This document shows, in pieces, positions 13,958 through 22,634 of a DNA stretch of 64,000 nucleotides. A model generated the notes under the pieces. The model was not told where the DNA came from and made no database searches. It worked only from the letters and a program-made list of their open reading frames with translations. How positions within the stretch are numbered: the stretch's first letter is position 1; every line of letters begins with the position of its first letter. Both the position numbers and the translations under genes were made by a program. Origin of the DNA: Oscillospiraceae bacterium. Its GTDB lineage: Bacteria > Bacillota > Clostridia > Oscillospirales > Ruminococcaceae. The DNA lies in assembly GCA_014799385.1 (NCBI GenBank), contig JAAVIC010000022.1:1-64000 (forward strand), given 5' to 3'.

Positions 13958-15862
13958 TTGCGAAAAGAAACCGAGCAGCAGCGGGAGGCAAAGCTAAACG
14001 CGTGTATTGCGAAGGTTTTAAGCGCAATGAAGCCTCCCGAAAACTTGACTGTATCTCAATGGGCGGATAAGCACCGCCGTTTATCTTCGGAAGCGTCTGC
14101 GGAAGTCGGCAAGTGGCGTACATCGCGTACTCCGTATATGAAAGAAATTCTGGACAGCTTTACCGACCCAAAGGTCGAGCACATTGTTGTCGTTGCGGCG
14201 TCGCAGGTCGGAAAGTCCGAAGCCCTTAATAATATGATCGGATACTGTATCCATCAAGACCCCGGTCCGATTCTGCTTGTAGAACCAACGGTCGATAACG
14301 CAAGATTTTATTCAAAGGAGCGTATTGCTCCAATGATTCGTGAAACAAAATGCTTGAAAAAGGTGATTTCCGCGCCGAAAAGCCGCGATTCGGGGAATAC
14401 GGTCTTGCAAAAGGCTTTTCCGGGAGGTATGCTGACGCTTACGGGCTCTACCGAGGCGCAGGCATTGTGTTCGCGCCCTATCCGATACCTTTTCGGAGAT
14501 GAACGTGACCGTTGGGCGGCATCGGCTGGCTCGGAGGGTGACCCGTGGGGGCTTGCTCTTGCGCGTACAACAACATTCTATAACCGTAAGATGGTTGAAG
14601 TATCAACCCCAACCATCAAAGGCGCAAGCAGAATCGCCGAATCGTATGAGTTAGGAACAATGGAGCGGTGGAAAACCAAGTGTAAGCATTGCGGCGAGTA
14701 CTCGGAGATTAAGTTCGAGGACATTCGGTTTGAACACACGGTGTCCGGAAACGAGAAAAAGACGTTTGAAATAAAGTCGATATGGTATGCCTGCCCGATT
14801 TGCGGCGCGGTTTCCACCGAAAATGAGGTAAAAAAACAGCCGTCCGCGTGGTTCGCCGAAGTTCCCGAGGCTAAAGAGCTGCACAAGACGCGCTCGTTCT
14901 GGCTTACAGCTTGGGTTTCCCCGTGGGCAACGTGGGAATCAATCATACTGCAATTTTTACAAGCAGGAAATGATTCCGCAAAATTGCAGGTCGTTTACAA
15001 CACCAAATTCGGTATGTTGTGGGAAAATCGCGGAGATATGCAGTCGGAGGAGGGTATTATGGCGCGACGTGAGGATTACGAGGCAGAGCTGCCTGACGGT
15101 ATTCTTGTGCTGACGTGCGGTGTGGATACACAAGACGACCGACTTGAGTATGAGGTGGTTGGGCATGGGCATTTTGGCGAGAAATGGGGCATCAAGAAAG
15201 GTATTATCATGGGCAGACCCGACAGCGATGATGTGTGGGAGCGGCTGGACGATGTGATAGAACGTAAGTACACATTCGCGAATGGAAAGACGCTGGGCAT
15301 TTCGTTGACGTTTATGGATGAAGGTGGACATTTCACACAGGAAGTCCGATGCAGATGCGCGGAACGTCAGCACAAAAATTTGTTCGCGATTAAGGGCGCG
15401 GCTGGCAATCGGGATATTCCGTACACTACCGTGCCGAAAAGGCTGAAAATAATTATAGGCGGACGGTATATCGGAGAGGTATGGGTATACGAAATAGGAG
15501 TTGACGCGGGAAAACAGAAGATTTTCGACAGTCTGCGGGTGCAAACTCCTGGGGCAAACTACTGTCACTTCCCGCGTCGTGATGATTACGGCAAGGAGTA
15601 CTTCAAATCGCTGATGTCGGAACATCTTGTGTATGATAAAAAGCTGAAAAATCCGTGGCATTGGGAGAAAATCCCGGGACACGAGAGAAACGAGGCACTT
15701 GACTGCAGAAACTACGCGAATGCGGCATTCGCTGCACTTGACCCTGACCTTGACGCAATTGACGCTAGGTTGAAACAATCAGTCTCAAAGGTTAGTGCAC
15801 CCAAGAAAAAGCCGTCTGTTGTGAAACGCAAGCCGAAAAAAGAGATTTTTAACGATTGGTAG
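13958..15862 (+). CDS. Terminase large subunit, GpA family
   Basis: 634 residues of lambda gpA type. The ATPase has Walker A ASQVGKS (about 81-87) and Walker B LFGDERD (178-184). A zinc-finger pair CKHC (242-245) / CPIC (279-282) lies in the linker. The nuclease domain starts near CGVDTQDDRLEYEV (387-400, Asp390). It translocates and cuts DNA into the prohead. A TTG start at 13958 is chosen because GGAGGTGG lies 5 bases upstream; an in-frame ATG at 13943 would place that site inside the gene. Confidence 0.95.
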   Translation: MRKETEQQREAKLNACIAKVLSAMKPPENLTVSQWADKHRRLSSEASAEVGKWRTSRTPYMKEILDSFTDPKVEHIVVVAASQVGKSEALNNMIGYCIHQDPGPILLVEPTVDNARFYSKERIAPMIRETKCLKKVISAPKSRDSGNTVLQKAFPGGMLTLTGSTEAQALCSRPIRYLFGDERDRWAASAGSEGDPWGLALARTTTFYNRKMVEVSTPTIKGASRIAESYELGTMERWKTKCKHCGEYSEIKFEDIRFEHTVSGNEKKTFEIKSIWYACPICGAVSTENEVKKQPSAWFAEVPEAKELHKTRSFWLTAWVSPWATWESIILQFLQAGNDSAKLQVVYNTKFGMLWENRGDMQSEEGIMARREDYEAELPDGILVLTCGVDTQDDRLEYEVVGHGHFGEKWGIKKGIIMGRPDSDDVWERLDDVIERKYTFANGKTLGISLTFMDEGGHFTQEVRCRCAERQHKNLFAIKGAAGNRDIPYTTVPKRLKIIIGGRYIGEVWVYEIGVDAGKQKIFDSLRVQTPGANYCHFPRRDDYGKEYFKSLMSEHLVYDKKLKNPWHWEKIPGHERNEALDCRNYANAAFAALDPDLDAIDARLKQSVSKVSAPKKKPSVVKRKPKKEIFNDW

Positions 15863-15871
15863 GTGTTTTTT

Positions 15872-16129
15872 ATGATTAGCAAAAAAACCGCGCGGAAGAT
15901 GTACGACTACTACACCGAGCGAATCGACCAGCTGATACAGGCGCAAACCGCATTGACAGTAGGCGGTGTTAAGTCCTACACCATAGGGGACAGGCAAATA
16001 ACCAAATTTGACTTGTCGCGGCTGTCCGATGAGCTTGAAAACGCAGTGGAGATGCAATCCTACTATGATAATCTGCTCCACGGCAGACCCACTCGAAATA
16101 TGGTAGGGATTGTGCCAACGGATAGGTAA
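15872..16129 (+). CDS. gpW-like head-tail joining protein
   Basis: 85 residues, helical ends with a central YTIGDRQITKFDLSRL segment (about 36-51), resembling the gpW/DUF6148-type small joining proteins. It lies between TerL and portal, exactly where lambda W lies. It would sit at the portal and prepare the head for tail attachment. GGTAGGTG precedes ATG 15872. Confidence 0.68.
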   Translation: MISKKTARKMYDYYTERIDQLIQAQTALTVGGVKSYTIGDRQITKFDLSRLSDELENAVEMQSYYDNLLHGRPTRNMVGIVPTDR

Positions 16130-16152
16130 TTTTGCTAAGGAGATGATTCAAT

Positions 16153-17667
16153 TTGAGCGGCTACTCGGACGCGGGCGCAAGTACAATTAAACGCTCGCTT
16201 AAAGCATTTGTTGCGCACTCGCTGTCGGCGATAGAGGATATTGATTATAACAATTACACGCTAAGGCAGCGCGCCCGTATGCTTTATATGGCGTCACCCG
16301 TCGCGGCATCGGCTATCAACACTAATCGCACAAAAATTGTCGGGAAAGGACTTCGGCTGAAGTGCAATATCGACTATTCAACATTGGGAATATCCCCCGA
16401 GGCGGCTAAGGAATGGTGCAGGCGAACCGAGGCAGAATTTCTCCTGTGGTGTGAGGACAAGCGTAAGTGTGATGCGCTCGGAATGAATAATTTTTTCGAG
16501 CTTCAGAGCCTTGCGTGCAAATCGTGGTTGATGAGCGGCGATGTATTCGCACTGATGAAACGCGAAGATCCGACTGCGCTTAACCCGTACTCCCTGCGTA
16601 TTCAGCTGGTGGAAGCCGATAGAGTGTGTACTCCAATGACATTCGGCAACTTGTGGGGAGTCACCGAGGGTGAATTCGAGGGCCGAAGAATACATGACGG
16701 TGTGGAGGTCGATGAATGCGGAAGAGTAGTCGCGTACCACATCTGCAACATCTATCCCGGTCAAATGAGCGCGAAAATCGAGGACTGGGTGCGAGTTAAA
16801 ACGGTCGGTGATAAAACGGGCATACCGAATATTCTGCACATAATGGACGCAGAACGTCCTGATCAGTATCGGGGCGTTTCGCTTTTGGCATCTGTTATTG
16901 AGATGGTTTTGCAAGAGCGCAGATACATCGAGAGTGAGCAGATGGCAGCACTTGTTCAGACATATCTCACCGCGTGGATTAAGACCGATACGGATGCCAT
17001 TCCGTTTGTGGGAAATCAAGGCGGCGACGAGGATGACGACACGGAGGAGAAATACGATGAAGAACCCGAGATGTCACCGGGAAATGTTATTCGTCTCAAG
17101 CCGGGCGAGGACGTTGTTCTCGGAAACCCGAACATTCCCACGGCGGGGTTTGAATCATTCTCTAACGCGATTCTGAAACAAATAGGCGCGGGAGTGGAGA
17201 TTCCGTATGATGTGCTGATTAAAGAGTTTAATTCCTCGTATTCGGCATCAAAAGGCGCGTTGGAAGAGGCGTGGGAAACTGTCAAGATGCGCCGTGCGTG
17301 GTTTGTATCTGATTTTTGTCAGCCTGTTTATGAAACGTGGCTTGCGGAATCGGTCGCGCTAGGTAGAATCAAAGCCCCCGGTTTTTTCGATGACCCGCTG
17401 ATTCGAGCGGCTTGGTGTGGTTCGCGTTGGGACGGACCTGCGCAGACGCACCTTGACCCACTAAAAGAGGCGAAGGCTAACGTGATTATGGTACAGAACG
17501 GATGGAAAACCAACGAGCAAATCACCCGCGAGTACTACGGCGAGAACTGGGAGGAGAATATGCGCCGCTTGGAACAAGAAAACGAGCTGAAGAATAGGGT
17601 CTGTCCGCCGATAAGCGGTATGAATTTCAATGACGAGGAGGATGACGAAGATGCCAAAACCGATTAA
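16153..17667 (+). CDS. Phage portal protein, lambda gpB family
   Basis: 504 residues. Family features are the N-terminal ARMLYMASPVAASAINTNRTK segment, the region around residue 240 (RPDQYRGVSLLASVIEMVLQ), and an acidic insert GGDEDDDTEEKYDEEPE near residue 295. A C-terminal helix region (about 375-415) carries SKGALEEAWETVKMRRAWF. It forms the dodecameric DNA gate. TTG start with AAGGAGA upstream. The end overlaps the protease gene by 17 bases. Confidence 0.93.
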   Translation: MSGYSDAGASTIKRSLKAFVAHSLSAIEDIDYNNYTLRQRARMLYMASPVAASAINTNRTKIVGKGLRLKCNIDYSTLGISPEAAKEWCRRTEAEFLLWCEDKRKCDALGMNNFFELQSLACKSWLMSGDVFALMKREDPTALNPYSLRIQLVEADRVCTPMTFGNLWGVTEGEFEGRRIHDGVEVDECGRVVAYHICNIYPGQMSAKIEDWVRVKTVGDKTGIPNILHIMDAERPDQYRGVSLLASVIEMVLQERRYIESEQMAALVQTYLTAWIKTDTDAIPFVGNQGGDEDDDTEEKYDEEPEMSPGNVIRLKPGEDVVLGNPNIPTAGFESFSNAILKQIGAGVEIPYDVLIKEFNSSYSASKGALEEAWETVKMRRAWFVSDFCQPVYETWLAESVALGRIKAPGFFDDPLIRAAWCGSRWDGPAQTHLDPLKEAKANVIMVQNGWKTNEQITREYYGENWEENMRRLEQENELKNRVCPPISGMNFNDEEDDEDAKTD

Positions 17668-18871
17668 CATCGCAACTACCAATTACTCTATAGCGGCTGA
17701 CAAAAAGTCAAACAGCGCGGAAATTAAGATGTACGGCGAGGTTGTGGAGAAACGTCCGACAGATTGGTGGACAGGTGAGCCCATTGAGGGGGATTTCATA
17801 ATTCCATCGGAATTTATCAAAGACATTGAGAAGCTTGGTAAATGCAAAAGACTGAACATTAGGCTTAATTCCATCGGCGGCGAAGTACACGCCGCCATTT
17901 TGATACATAACCGGTTGCGCGAAATGTCAAGAAACGGAACTGAAATTACCTGCAGCGTTGACGGTGTCGCGATGTCGGCGGGGTCTATGATTATGTGTGC
18001 TGCCGATCACGTTTCAGTATCGGCGGAATCACTGGTGATGATACATAAATCAATAATTTGTATTTGCAGTTGGCTGAATGCCGATACCTTGCGTGATCTT
18101 GCCGAACGATCCGACAGCTACGATAAGGTGATAGTTGCGGCATATAAGCGAAAAACAGGGCTTGACGAAAAAGAACTATTGGCGATGATGACCGAAGAAA
18201 CGTATCTGACTGGCGAAGAAGCAAAAGAAAAAGGATTTGCAGACGAGGTTTACGAAAGCGAAAACAAAACCGAGATTGCTGCTTGCGCGGATAAGAGTGC
18301 GTTGGTGGTCAACGGTAAGATGTTCCCGCTTCGTGGAATGCCTTGTCCCGGAAATTTACCCGTGGTAACACTGCCCGAGCCGCAAAACAGCGGTGAAGGC
18401 ATTACAAATATCAAAACAACCGAAGGAGGTAACAAAATCATGGCAAGTAATTTTGATGAGTTGCTGAATGAGAATCCCACTCTTGCGGCCGCTATCGAAA
18501 AGGAACTGACAGCAAAAGTAAACTCGAACGCAGAAAGCGAGAGTAAGGCGGCGGCAACTGCGGCCATAGAGGCGGAGCGCAAGCGTCTTGCAGAGATCGA
18601 CGAGATTTCGGCGCAGTGTTCGCCCGAAATGGTGAAAGAGGCGAAGTACGGCGAAAATGCATGCACGGCTCAGGAACTCGCCTACCGAATGTTGCAGGAG
18701 AACGCCAAGAAGGGCAAAACCTATCTTGACAACGTGATGTCCGATTCCAACGAATCCAATGTTGGGTCTGTTCAGGCAACACCCACGATAGGTGATTCCA
18801 GCGCGGCTGACACCAAAGAAATCGGACTTAGCTTTATGGACAGTGTCCTTGCAGGAAAGGAGAATGCGTAA
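17651..18871 (+). CDS. ClpP-type prohead protease with C-terminal scaffold region
   Basis: 406 residues. Residues ~20-210 are a ClpP-like serine protease: NSIGGEVHAA (73-82), nucleophile Ser109 in AMSAGSM, His132 in MIHKS. Residues ~264-406 are charged, helical and scaffold-like. As with lambda C/Nu3, an internal ribosome site and ATG (18440) would make the scaffold separately. The protease cleaves the scaffold during prohead maturation. ATG 17651 with GAGGAGGATGA upstream; the upstream in-frame ATG 17630 lies within portal codons. Confidence 0.93.
   Translation: MPKPINIATTNYSIAADKKSNSAEIKMYGEVVEKRPTDWWTGEPIEGDFIIPSEFIKDIEKLGKCKRLNIRLNSIGGEVHAAILIHNRLREMSRNGTEITCSVDGVAMSAGSMIMCAADHVSVSAESLVMIHKSIICICSWLNADTLRDLAERSDSYDKVIVAAYKRKTGLDEKELLAMMTEETYLTGEEAKEKGFADEVYESENKTEIAACADKSALVVNGKMFPLRGMPCPGNLPVVTLPEPQNSGEGITNIKTTEGGNKIMASNFDELLNENPTLAAAIEKELTAKVNSNAESESKAAATAAIEAERKRLAEIDEISAQCSPEMVKEAKYGENACTAQELAYRMLQENAKKGKTYLDNVMSDSNESNVGSVQATPTIGDSSAADTKEIGLSFMDSVLAGKENA
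18440..18871 (+). CDS. Nested scaffolding protein (Nu3-like), in-frame internal start
   Basis: An AAGGAGGT ribosome site at 18423-18430 precedes ATG 18440, in frame with the protease (its residue 264). The 143-residue product is highly charged, helical and Ala/Glu/Lys-rich, as expected of a capsid scaffold. The arrangement is the one established for lambda C/Nu3; here it is inferred from the strong internal site. Confidence 0.7.
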   Translation: MASNFDELLNENPTLAAAIEKELTAKVNSNAESESKAAATAAIEAERKRLAEIDEISAQCSPEMVKEAKYGENACTAQELAYRMLQENAKKGKTYLDNVMSDSNESNVGSVQATPTIGDSSAADTKEIGLSFMDSVLAGKENA

Positions 18872-19263
18872 TGGATAACAAGTTATCGCGTAAGCTCGGC
18901 GAAGTATCTTATGATAACCTTTTCGCCGGGGCAACTCCCGCGCCGCGCACCATGGGCGGCGTTCTTCGCAAGGGAGCGGAAGATGTTACTCTGAAACGAG
19001 GCACACTGCTTGCAAAATCAAGCGTAGACGGCAAACTGGTGATTCTCGGCGAAACTGCCAATGAGGGAGAAACGTTAGAACCTTACGGTGTTTTGTGCGA
19101 TGACACTACCGTTGGAGTGGCAGAGGACGAACCCTGCGCTATATATGCCGAGGGACATTTCAACAGCAACAGTTTGATTGTTGCCGATGAATACGAAATT
19201 ACAGAGGCAGATCGTGATGCACTGCGTAAATACCGCATTGTATTGAGTGGTGCGCTGTCTTAA
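18871..19263 (+). CDS. Head decoration protein, lambda gpD family
   Basis: 130 residues. It follows the gpD pattern: a disordered N-terminus, then TLKRGTLLAKSS, LEPYGVLCDDTTVG, and a C-terminal YRIVLSGALS-type strand. Trimers stabilise the expanded capsid. Its position between scaffold and major capsid is the lambda order. An AAAGGAG site precedes the ATG. Confidence 0.85.
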   Translation: MDNKLSRKLGEVSYDNLFAGATPAPRTMGGVLRKGAEDVTLKRGTLLAKSSVDGKLVILGETANEGETLEPYGVLCDDTTVGVAEDEPCAIYAEGHFNSNSLIVADEYEITEADRDALRKYRIVLSGALS

Positions 19264-19286
19264 TCTATGAGGAGGTAAAAATACAC

Positions 19287-20372
19287 ATGGCAACTAATAT
19301 TAAAATTGATTTCTCGGATACATATACGCTTATGCGCCTTATCCGAGATATTCCGCCCGAAACGCACTTCTTCCGTGATCGGTATTTCCCCACGGGAGAG
19401 GGCGATTTGTTCAAGGAGAAGAAAATTCCCGTTGCGTTTCAGGACGGGGATATGAAAATGGCTCCGTTCGTTTCCCGCCGTCTTGGACCCATTGAGGTTG
19501 AACGCGATGGATTTGAGGTTTTTGAATACGAGCCTGCTTTCATCAGCGTTAAGCGCACTATCAACCCCGATGACCTTGATGTTCCAATGTTCGGTGAGCA
19601 GTTTTTCAAGACAGAGGACGAGGCTCGGCGTGCTATTAAACTCCGCGCTAAGGATATGATCGAACTTAATCGTATGATTTCCCGCCGTGAGGAGTGGATG
19701 GCGGTTCAGGTTGCGCTTAACAATGCCTGCACTGTTCAGGAATACGTTGACTCGAAAACTAAGGGCAGGAAAAGGTATCTTGAGTTCTTCCGCAAGAACG
19801 ACAAGGAACATATCTTTACTGTTTCCAAGCCGTGGACGGATCCCGATGCGGATATTGACAACGACGGTGCGGAGATGTGTCAGATGGTCGCGGATCACAA
19901 CAACAATCCGACCGATATGGTTGTCGGTCCCGATGTGTGGCGCGTAATGCGAAACAACAAGAACATTATGAAAACTCTTGATAAAACGCTGTCATTCAAT
20001 GATTCCACCATTCGTGAAAGAATCCTCGCGCCGGGTGTTATGTCGCCCGGTAAGCTGATGTTCGGAGGGTATATCCTTGATTTGTTTGTAGTTTCCACCA
20101 AATTCACCAACGATGAGGGTAAACTTGAATCTTACTTCCCCACGGACGGTGTGATGGTATCGTTCCCGAAGTGCGGTCACACGATGTACGGCTCCGTGTT
20201 GCAGCAGCCTTTCGGCTCGATTGAGTACCAAAAAATCGCCGCCGCAAGAATCCCGAAGTTTGTAAACAATAATGGGGAGGATCAGAACAGTTGGATTTTG
20301 AAGTCCGCTCCTCTTGTGGCACCTCACACCTACTGCCCGTATGCGTTCGCACCGCACGTGCTTGGTGATTAA
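19287..20372 (+). CDS. Major capsid protein, lambda gpE family
   Basis: 361 residues. Recognisable gpE features: FRDRYFPTGEGDLFKEKKI near 30-48, VAFQDGDMKMAPFVSRRLGP, and RMISRREEWMAVQ near 130. C-terminal capsid strands close with APHTYCPYAFAPHVLGD. It forms the HK97-fold capsid shell. A GAGGAGGT ribosome site is present. No scaffold domain, consistent with a separate scaffold gene. Confidence 0.95.
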   Translation: MATNIKIDFSDTYTLMRLIRDIPPETHFFRDRYFPTGEGDLFKEKKIPVAFQDGDMKMAPFVSRRLGPIEVERDGFEVFEYEPAFISVKRTINPDDLDVPMFGEQFFKTEDEARRAIKLRAKDMIELNRMISRREEWMAVQVALNNACTVQEYVDSKTKGRKRYLEFFRKNDKEHIFTVSKPWTDPDADIDNDGAEMCQMVADHNNNPTDMVVGPDVWRVMRNNKNIMKTLDKTLSFNDSTIRERILAPGVMSPGKLMFGGYILDLFVVSTKFTNDEGKLESYFPTDGVMVSFPKCGHTMYGSVLQQPFGSIEYQKIAAARIPKFVNNNGEDQNSWILKSAPLVAPHTYCPYAFAPHVLGD

Positions 20373-20393
20373 CGTAATTGAAAGGAGCAGAAA

Positions 20394-20807
20394 ATGAAGA
20401 AAATCAAGATAATCGGGGGGAGATACGGATATATCTCCCCTTCGGGTGTTTACAACGTAAAAACTCCCGATGACCCGCCTTTTGAGGTCGACAATGCCGA
20501 AGCCGAACGCTTGATAAAGCGCGGCGTTGCGGAAATCATCGGCGCGGGCGCAGCAGTACTCGCAAAGGGTGTGGCGGACGATGAAAAATTGCCCGCCACA
20601 CCCGCCGATGATGACGAAAATGACGATGAATCGGAGTATGACGATATTCCCAAGTACAACAAGGAAAGCACAAACTCCGAATTGCAAGCGATTGCAAAAG
20701 AGTACGGCATTGAGATTCCGCCGCATGCAAACAAGGCACAGATCATTGAAATCCTTGACAACTATTTCGCGGATTCGCCTGTGCTGAATGCCAAGGAGCC
20801 GGAATAA
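20394..20807 (+). CDS. Head protein with C-terminal HeH/LEM-like domain (FI position)
   Basis: 137 residues. An N-terminal part typical of small capsid-associated proteins (GGRYGYISPSGVYNVKT; PFEVDNAEAERLIKRGVAEII) is followed by an acidic DDDENDDESEYDD linker. A HeH/SAP-like helix-extension-helix follows (about 92-127, STNSELQAIAKEYGIEIPPH). Such tails are found on phage head-completion proteins. It lies where lambda FI lies. Confidence 0.65.
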   Translation: MKKIKIIGGRYGYISPSGVYNVKTPDDPPFEVDNAEAERLIKRGVAEIIGAGAAVLAKGVADDEKLPATPADDDENDDESEYDDIPKYNKESTNSELQAIAKEYGIEIPPHANKAQIIEILDNYFADSPVLNAKEPE

Positions 20808-21175
20808 TGGGGTTTAAGGAAATGGTTGCACAAGATAACGCGCGAATTATTCTGAATACCGAGGAATTTGCGGAATATCACACAATCAGATTTGACGGCG
20901 AGGAATACACGGATATACCTGTGGTGTTGACAAAAGTCAAGCAGTCGGACAGGACGATTCTGCAAAATGACCACGTTGAGGGACTCTATCTGGTAACGGC
21001 AAAGGCATATTTCAATGCCGCAGATACCAACGGACAAGTCCCCGAAAAGGGAAAAGTGTTCGAGATCGATGACGGCGAGGCACTCGGAAGACCGTTCTTT
21101 AGACGATACCGTGTTGCAACGTCCGAAAACGCAATGGGTATGATTGAGTTGGAATTGGAGGCTTATGGTGAGTGA
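20807..21175 (+). CDS. Head-tail connector, FII position
   Basis: 122 residues, mostly beta strands (YHTIRFDGEEYTDIPVVLTK; LYLVTAKAYFNA; RRYRVATSENAMGMIELELEA). The composition and position (after FI, before Z) fit a lambda FII-type connector that closes the portal after packaging. Start overlaps the previous stop (TAATG). No decisive motif. Confidence 0.6.
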   Translation: MGFKEMVAQDNARIILNTEEFAEYHTIRFDGEEYTDIPVVLTKVKQSDRTILQNDHVEGLYLVTAKAYFNAADTNGQVPEKGKVFEIDDGEALGRPFFRRYRVATSENAMGMIELELEAYGE

Positions 21176-21788
21176 TAACTATTTAGGAAATTCCATTTCT
21201 GGAATAGTAAATGTCACTGTCACGGACGGAAGCGACAGCGGTGCAAGTCGCGCGTTATCTCGTGCCGAAAAGCTCCTTGCAGGGTTTGAGGGCGGCGTCA
21301 ACAAGGCGGTAAATTCCGCACTGTCACGCGCTGGCACAACAGGACGAACATCCGCTGCACGTGAGGTCGGAAAATATTATCAGCTTAAGGTCGCCGACTT
21401 CAAGAAATATACTCAATCTTCGCAGAAAATTCAGCAATCGGGCGACGAAATAAGCGTTGGAATTAACTTTCGCGGCACGCATATCCCGCTGATACGGTTT
21501 AATACGCGTCTTGGCTCCAACGGTAGAATAACAACGCAGGTGAGGCGGGATTCGGCGCGTAAAACTCTTGACCACGCGTTCCATGCAACTATGGATAGCG
21601 GACACGTCGGTATTTTTGAACGCGTTTACTCGTCACGATTACCAATTGGAGAAATGCTCGGTCCGTCCGCACCGCAGATGATGGGCGCGAACGAGAACTT
21701 AGCGAACGCTGTTGGAGATACCGTACGGAAAACGTTTGAGGAACGTATGGAACACGAGATTCTTGCGATTATGAACGGTTGGAGGTGA
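21168..21788 (+). CDS. Prophage minor tail protein Z
   Basis: 206 residues from GTG 21168 (TTGGAGG upstream). The pattern VNKAVNSALSRAGTTGRTSA then AREVGKYYQLKVADFKKYT, and IPLIRFNTRLGSNGRI, matches lambda gpZ-type neck proteins. It acts at the head-tail junction. It overlaps the previous gene by 8 bases. Confidence 0.82.
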   Translation: MSDNYLGNSISGIVNVTVTDGSDSGASRALSRAEKLLAGFEGGVNKAVNSALSRAGTTGRTSAAREVGKYYQLKVADFKKYTQSSQKIQQSGDEISVGINFRGTHIPLIRFNTRLGSNGRITTQVRRDSARKTLDHAFHATMDSGHVGIFERVYSSRLPIGEMLGPSAPQMMGANENLANAVGDTVRKTFEERMEHEILAIMNGWR

Positions 21789-21794
21789 CGCTGA

Positions 21795-22286
21795 TTGAAT
21801 GCTATACTTTTGCTTGATGCGCTGAAAATCGAGTGCAAAAAGGCGGTGAAAGGTTTAAAGATGTCGATGATGCCGCAACAGGGCGACAAGGAACTTACAC
21901 AGCGAGAACCCGCCATACATTTAATGCGTCTCCCCGAAAGCCGTTCTTACGAGAGAGTCGCGCCGTATATCATTGTGCAATTTGTCACCGGAAAACACAA
22001 TCGCGTAGAGCCGCCCAAGCCTTACAACAAGGCAACGGTGCGGTTTATATGCTGTGTGTACGACAGCAACGAGGAACAAGGCGCATTAAATCTTTTGAAC
22101 GTAATGACAGCAATACAAATGCATTTGCTGAAACTCGTTAAAATCGGAAAATGCTTTACTCTCGACCCAGAAGTGGGCATTGAGATGATAGCCTATACCA
22201 ATGATTCCGCACCGTTTTATGGCGGCGAACTGGTGGCGGATTTCTTTATGCCGCCTATAGAACAGGAGGTGGATTTAGTTGGCTAA
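21795..22286 (+). CDS. Probable tail terminator/completion protein
   Basis: 163 residues from a TTG with GGAGGTGA upstream. Alpha/beta composition with VAPYIIVQFVTG and VRFICCVYDSNEEQGALNLLNV segments, resembling tail-completion proteins that cap the tail tube. Position between Z and sheath supports this. The family is not certain. Confidence 0.6.
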   Translation: MNAILLLDALKIECKKAVKGLKMSMMPQQGDKELTQREPAIHLMRLPESRSYERVAPYIIVQFVTGKHNRVEPPKPYNKATVRFICCVYDSNEEQGALNLLNVMTAIQMHLLKLVKIGKCFTLDPEVGIEMIAYTNDSAPFYGGELVADFFMPPIEQEVDLVG

Positions 22287-22632
22287 AAGAAGAAATGATG
22301 ACGAGGAGATTTCGGTGGTTACAACTGATGAGACTGCCGAAGTTTGGTCAGAAGAGACCCCTGTCGTTTCCGAAAAAATCCCCGAAAAATCGGGGGTTTT
22401 CGTTTATTTGGGTCCTACAATCAGAGGGTTCATCTCAAACGGCAGGATTTACGCAGGGACAAAAACGGCTATTTTGAAGGATTTGGAAAGTCTGATTTCA
22501 AAATATCCGCAAATTGAGCGGCTTATCATTCGCGACTGTGATATTGCGTCGGCGCGTGAAAAGCTATCGGGCGGCGAGGGCGCGATTTCGGTTGCGTTCA
22601 AGGCACTTGAATATAAATTGAGGGAGGGTTAA
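22279..22632 (+). CDS. Small tail-region protein, unknown
   Basis: 117 residues. An acidic N-terminal 40 residues, then FVYLGPTIRGFISNGRIYAG and a Rossmann-like pattern. The TTG start has AGGAGGTGG upstream. This small protein commonly precedes the sheath in Firmicutes myophages. Role unknown. Confidence 0.6.
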   Translation: MAKRRNDDEEISVVTTDETAEVWSEETPVVSEKIPEKSGVFVYLGPTIRGFISNGRIYAGTKTAILKDLESLISKYPQIERLIIRDCDIASAREKLSGGEGAISVAFKALEYKLREG

Positions 22633-22634
22633 AT

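Noticed and set aside
14957-15778. A 273-codon minus-strand open frame
   Set aside because: Antisense shadow of the TerL gene, which has clear family motifs on the plus strand.
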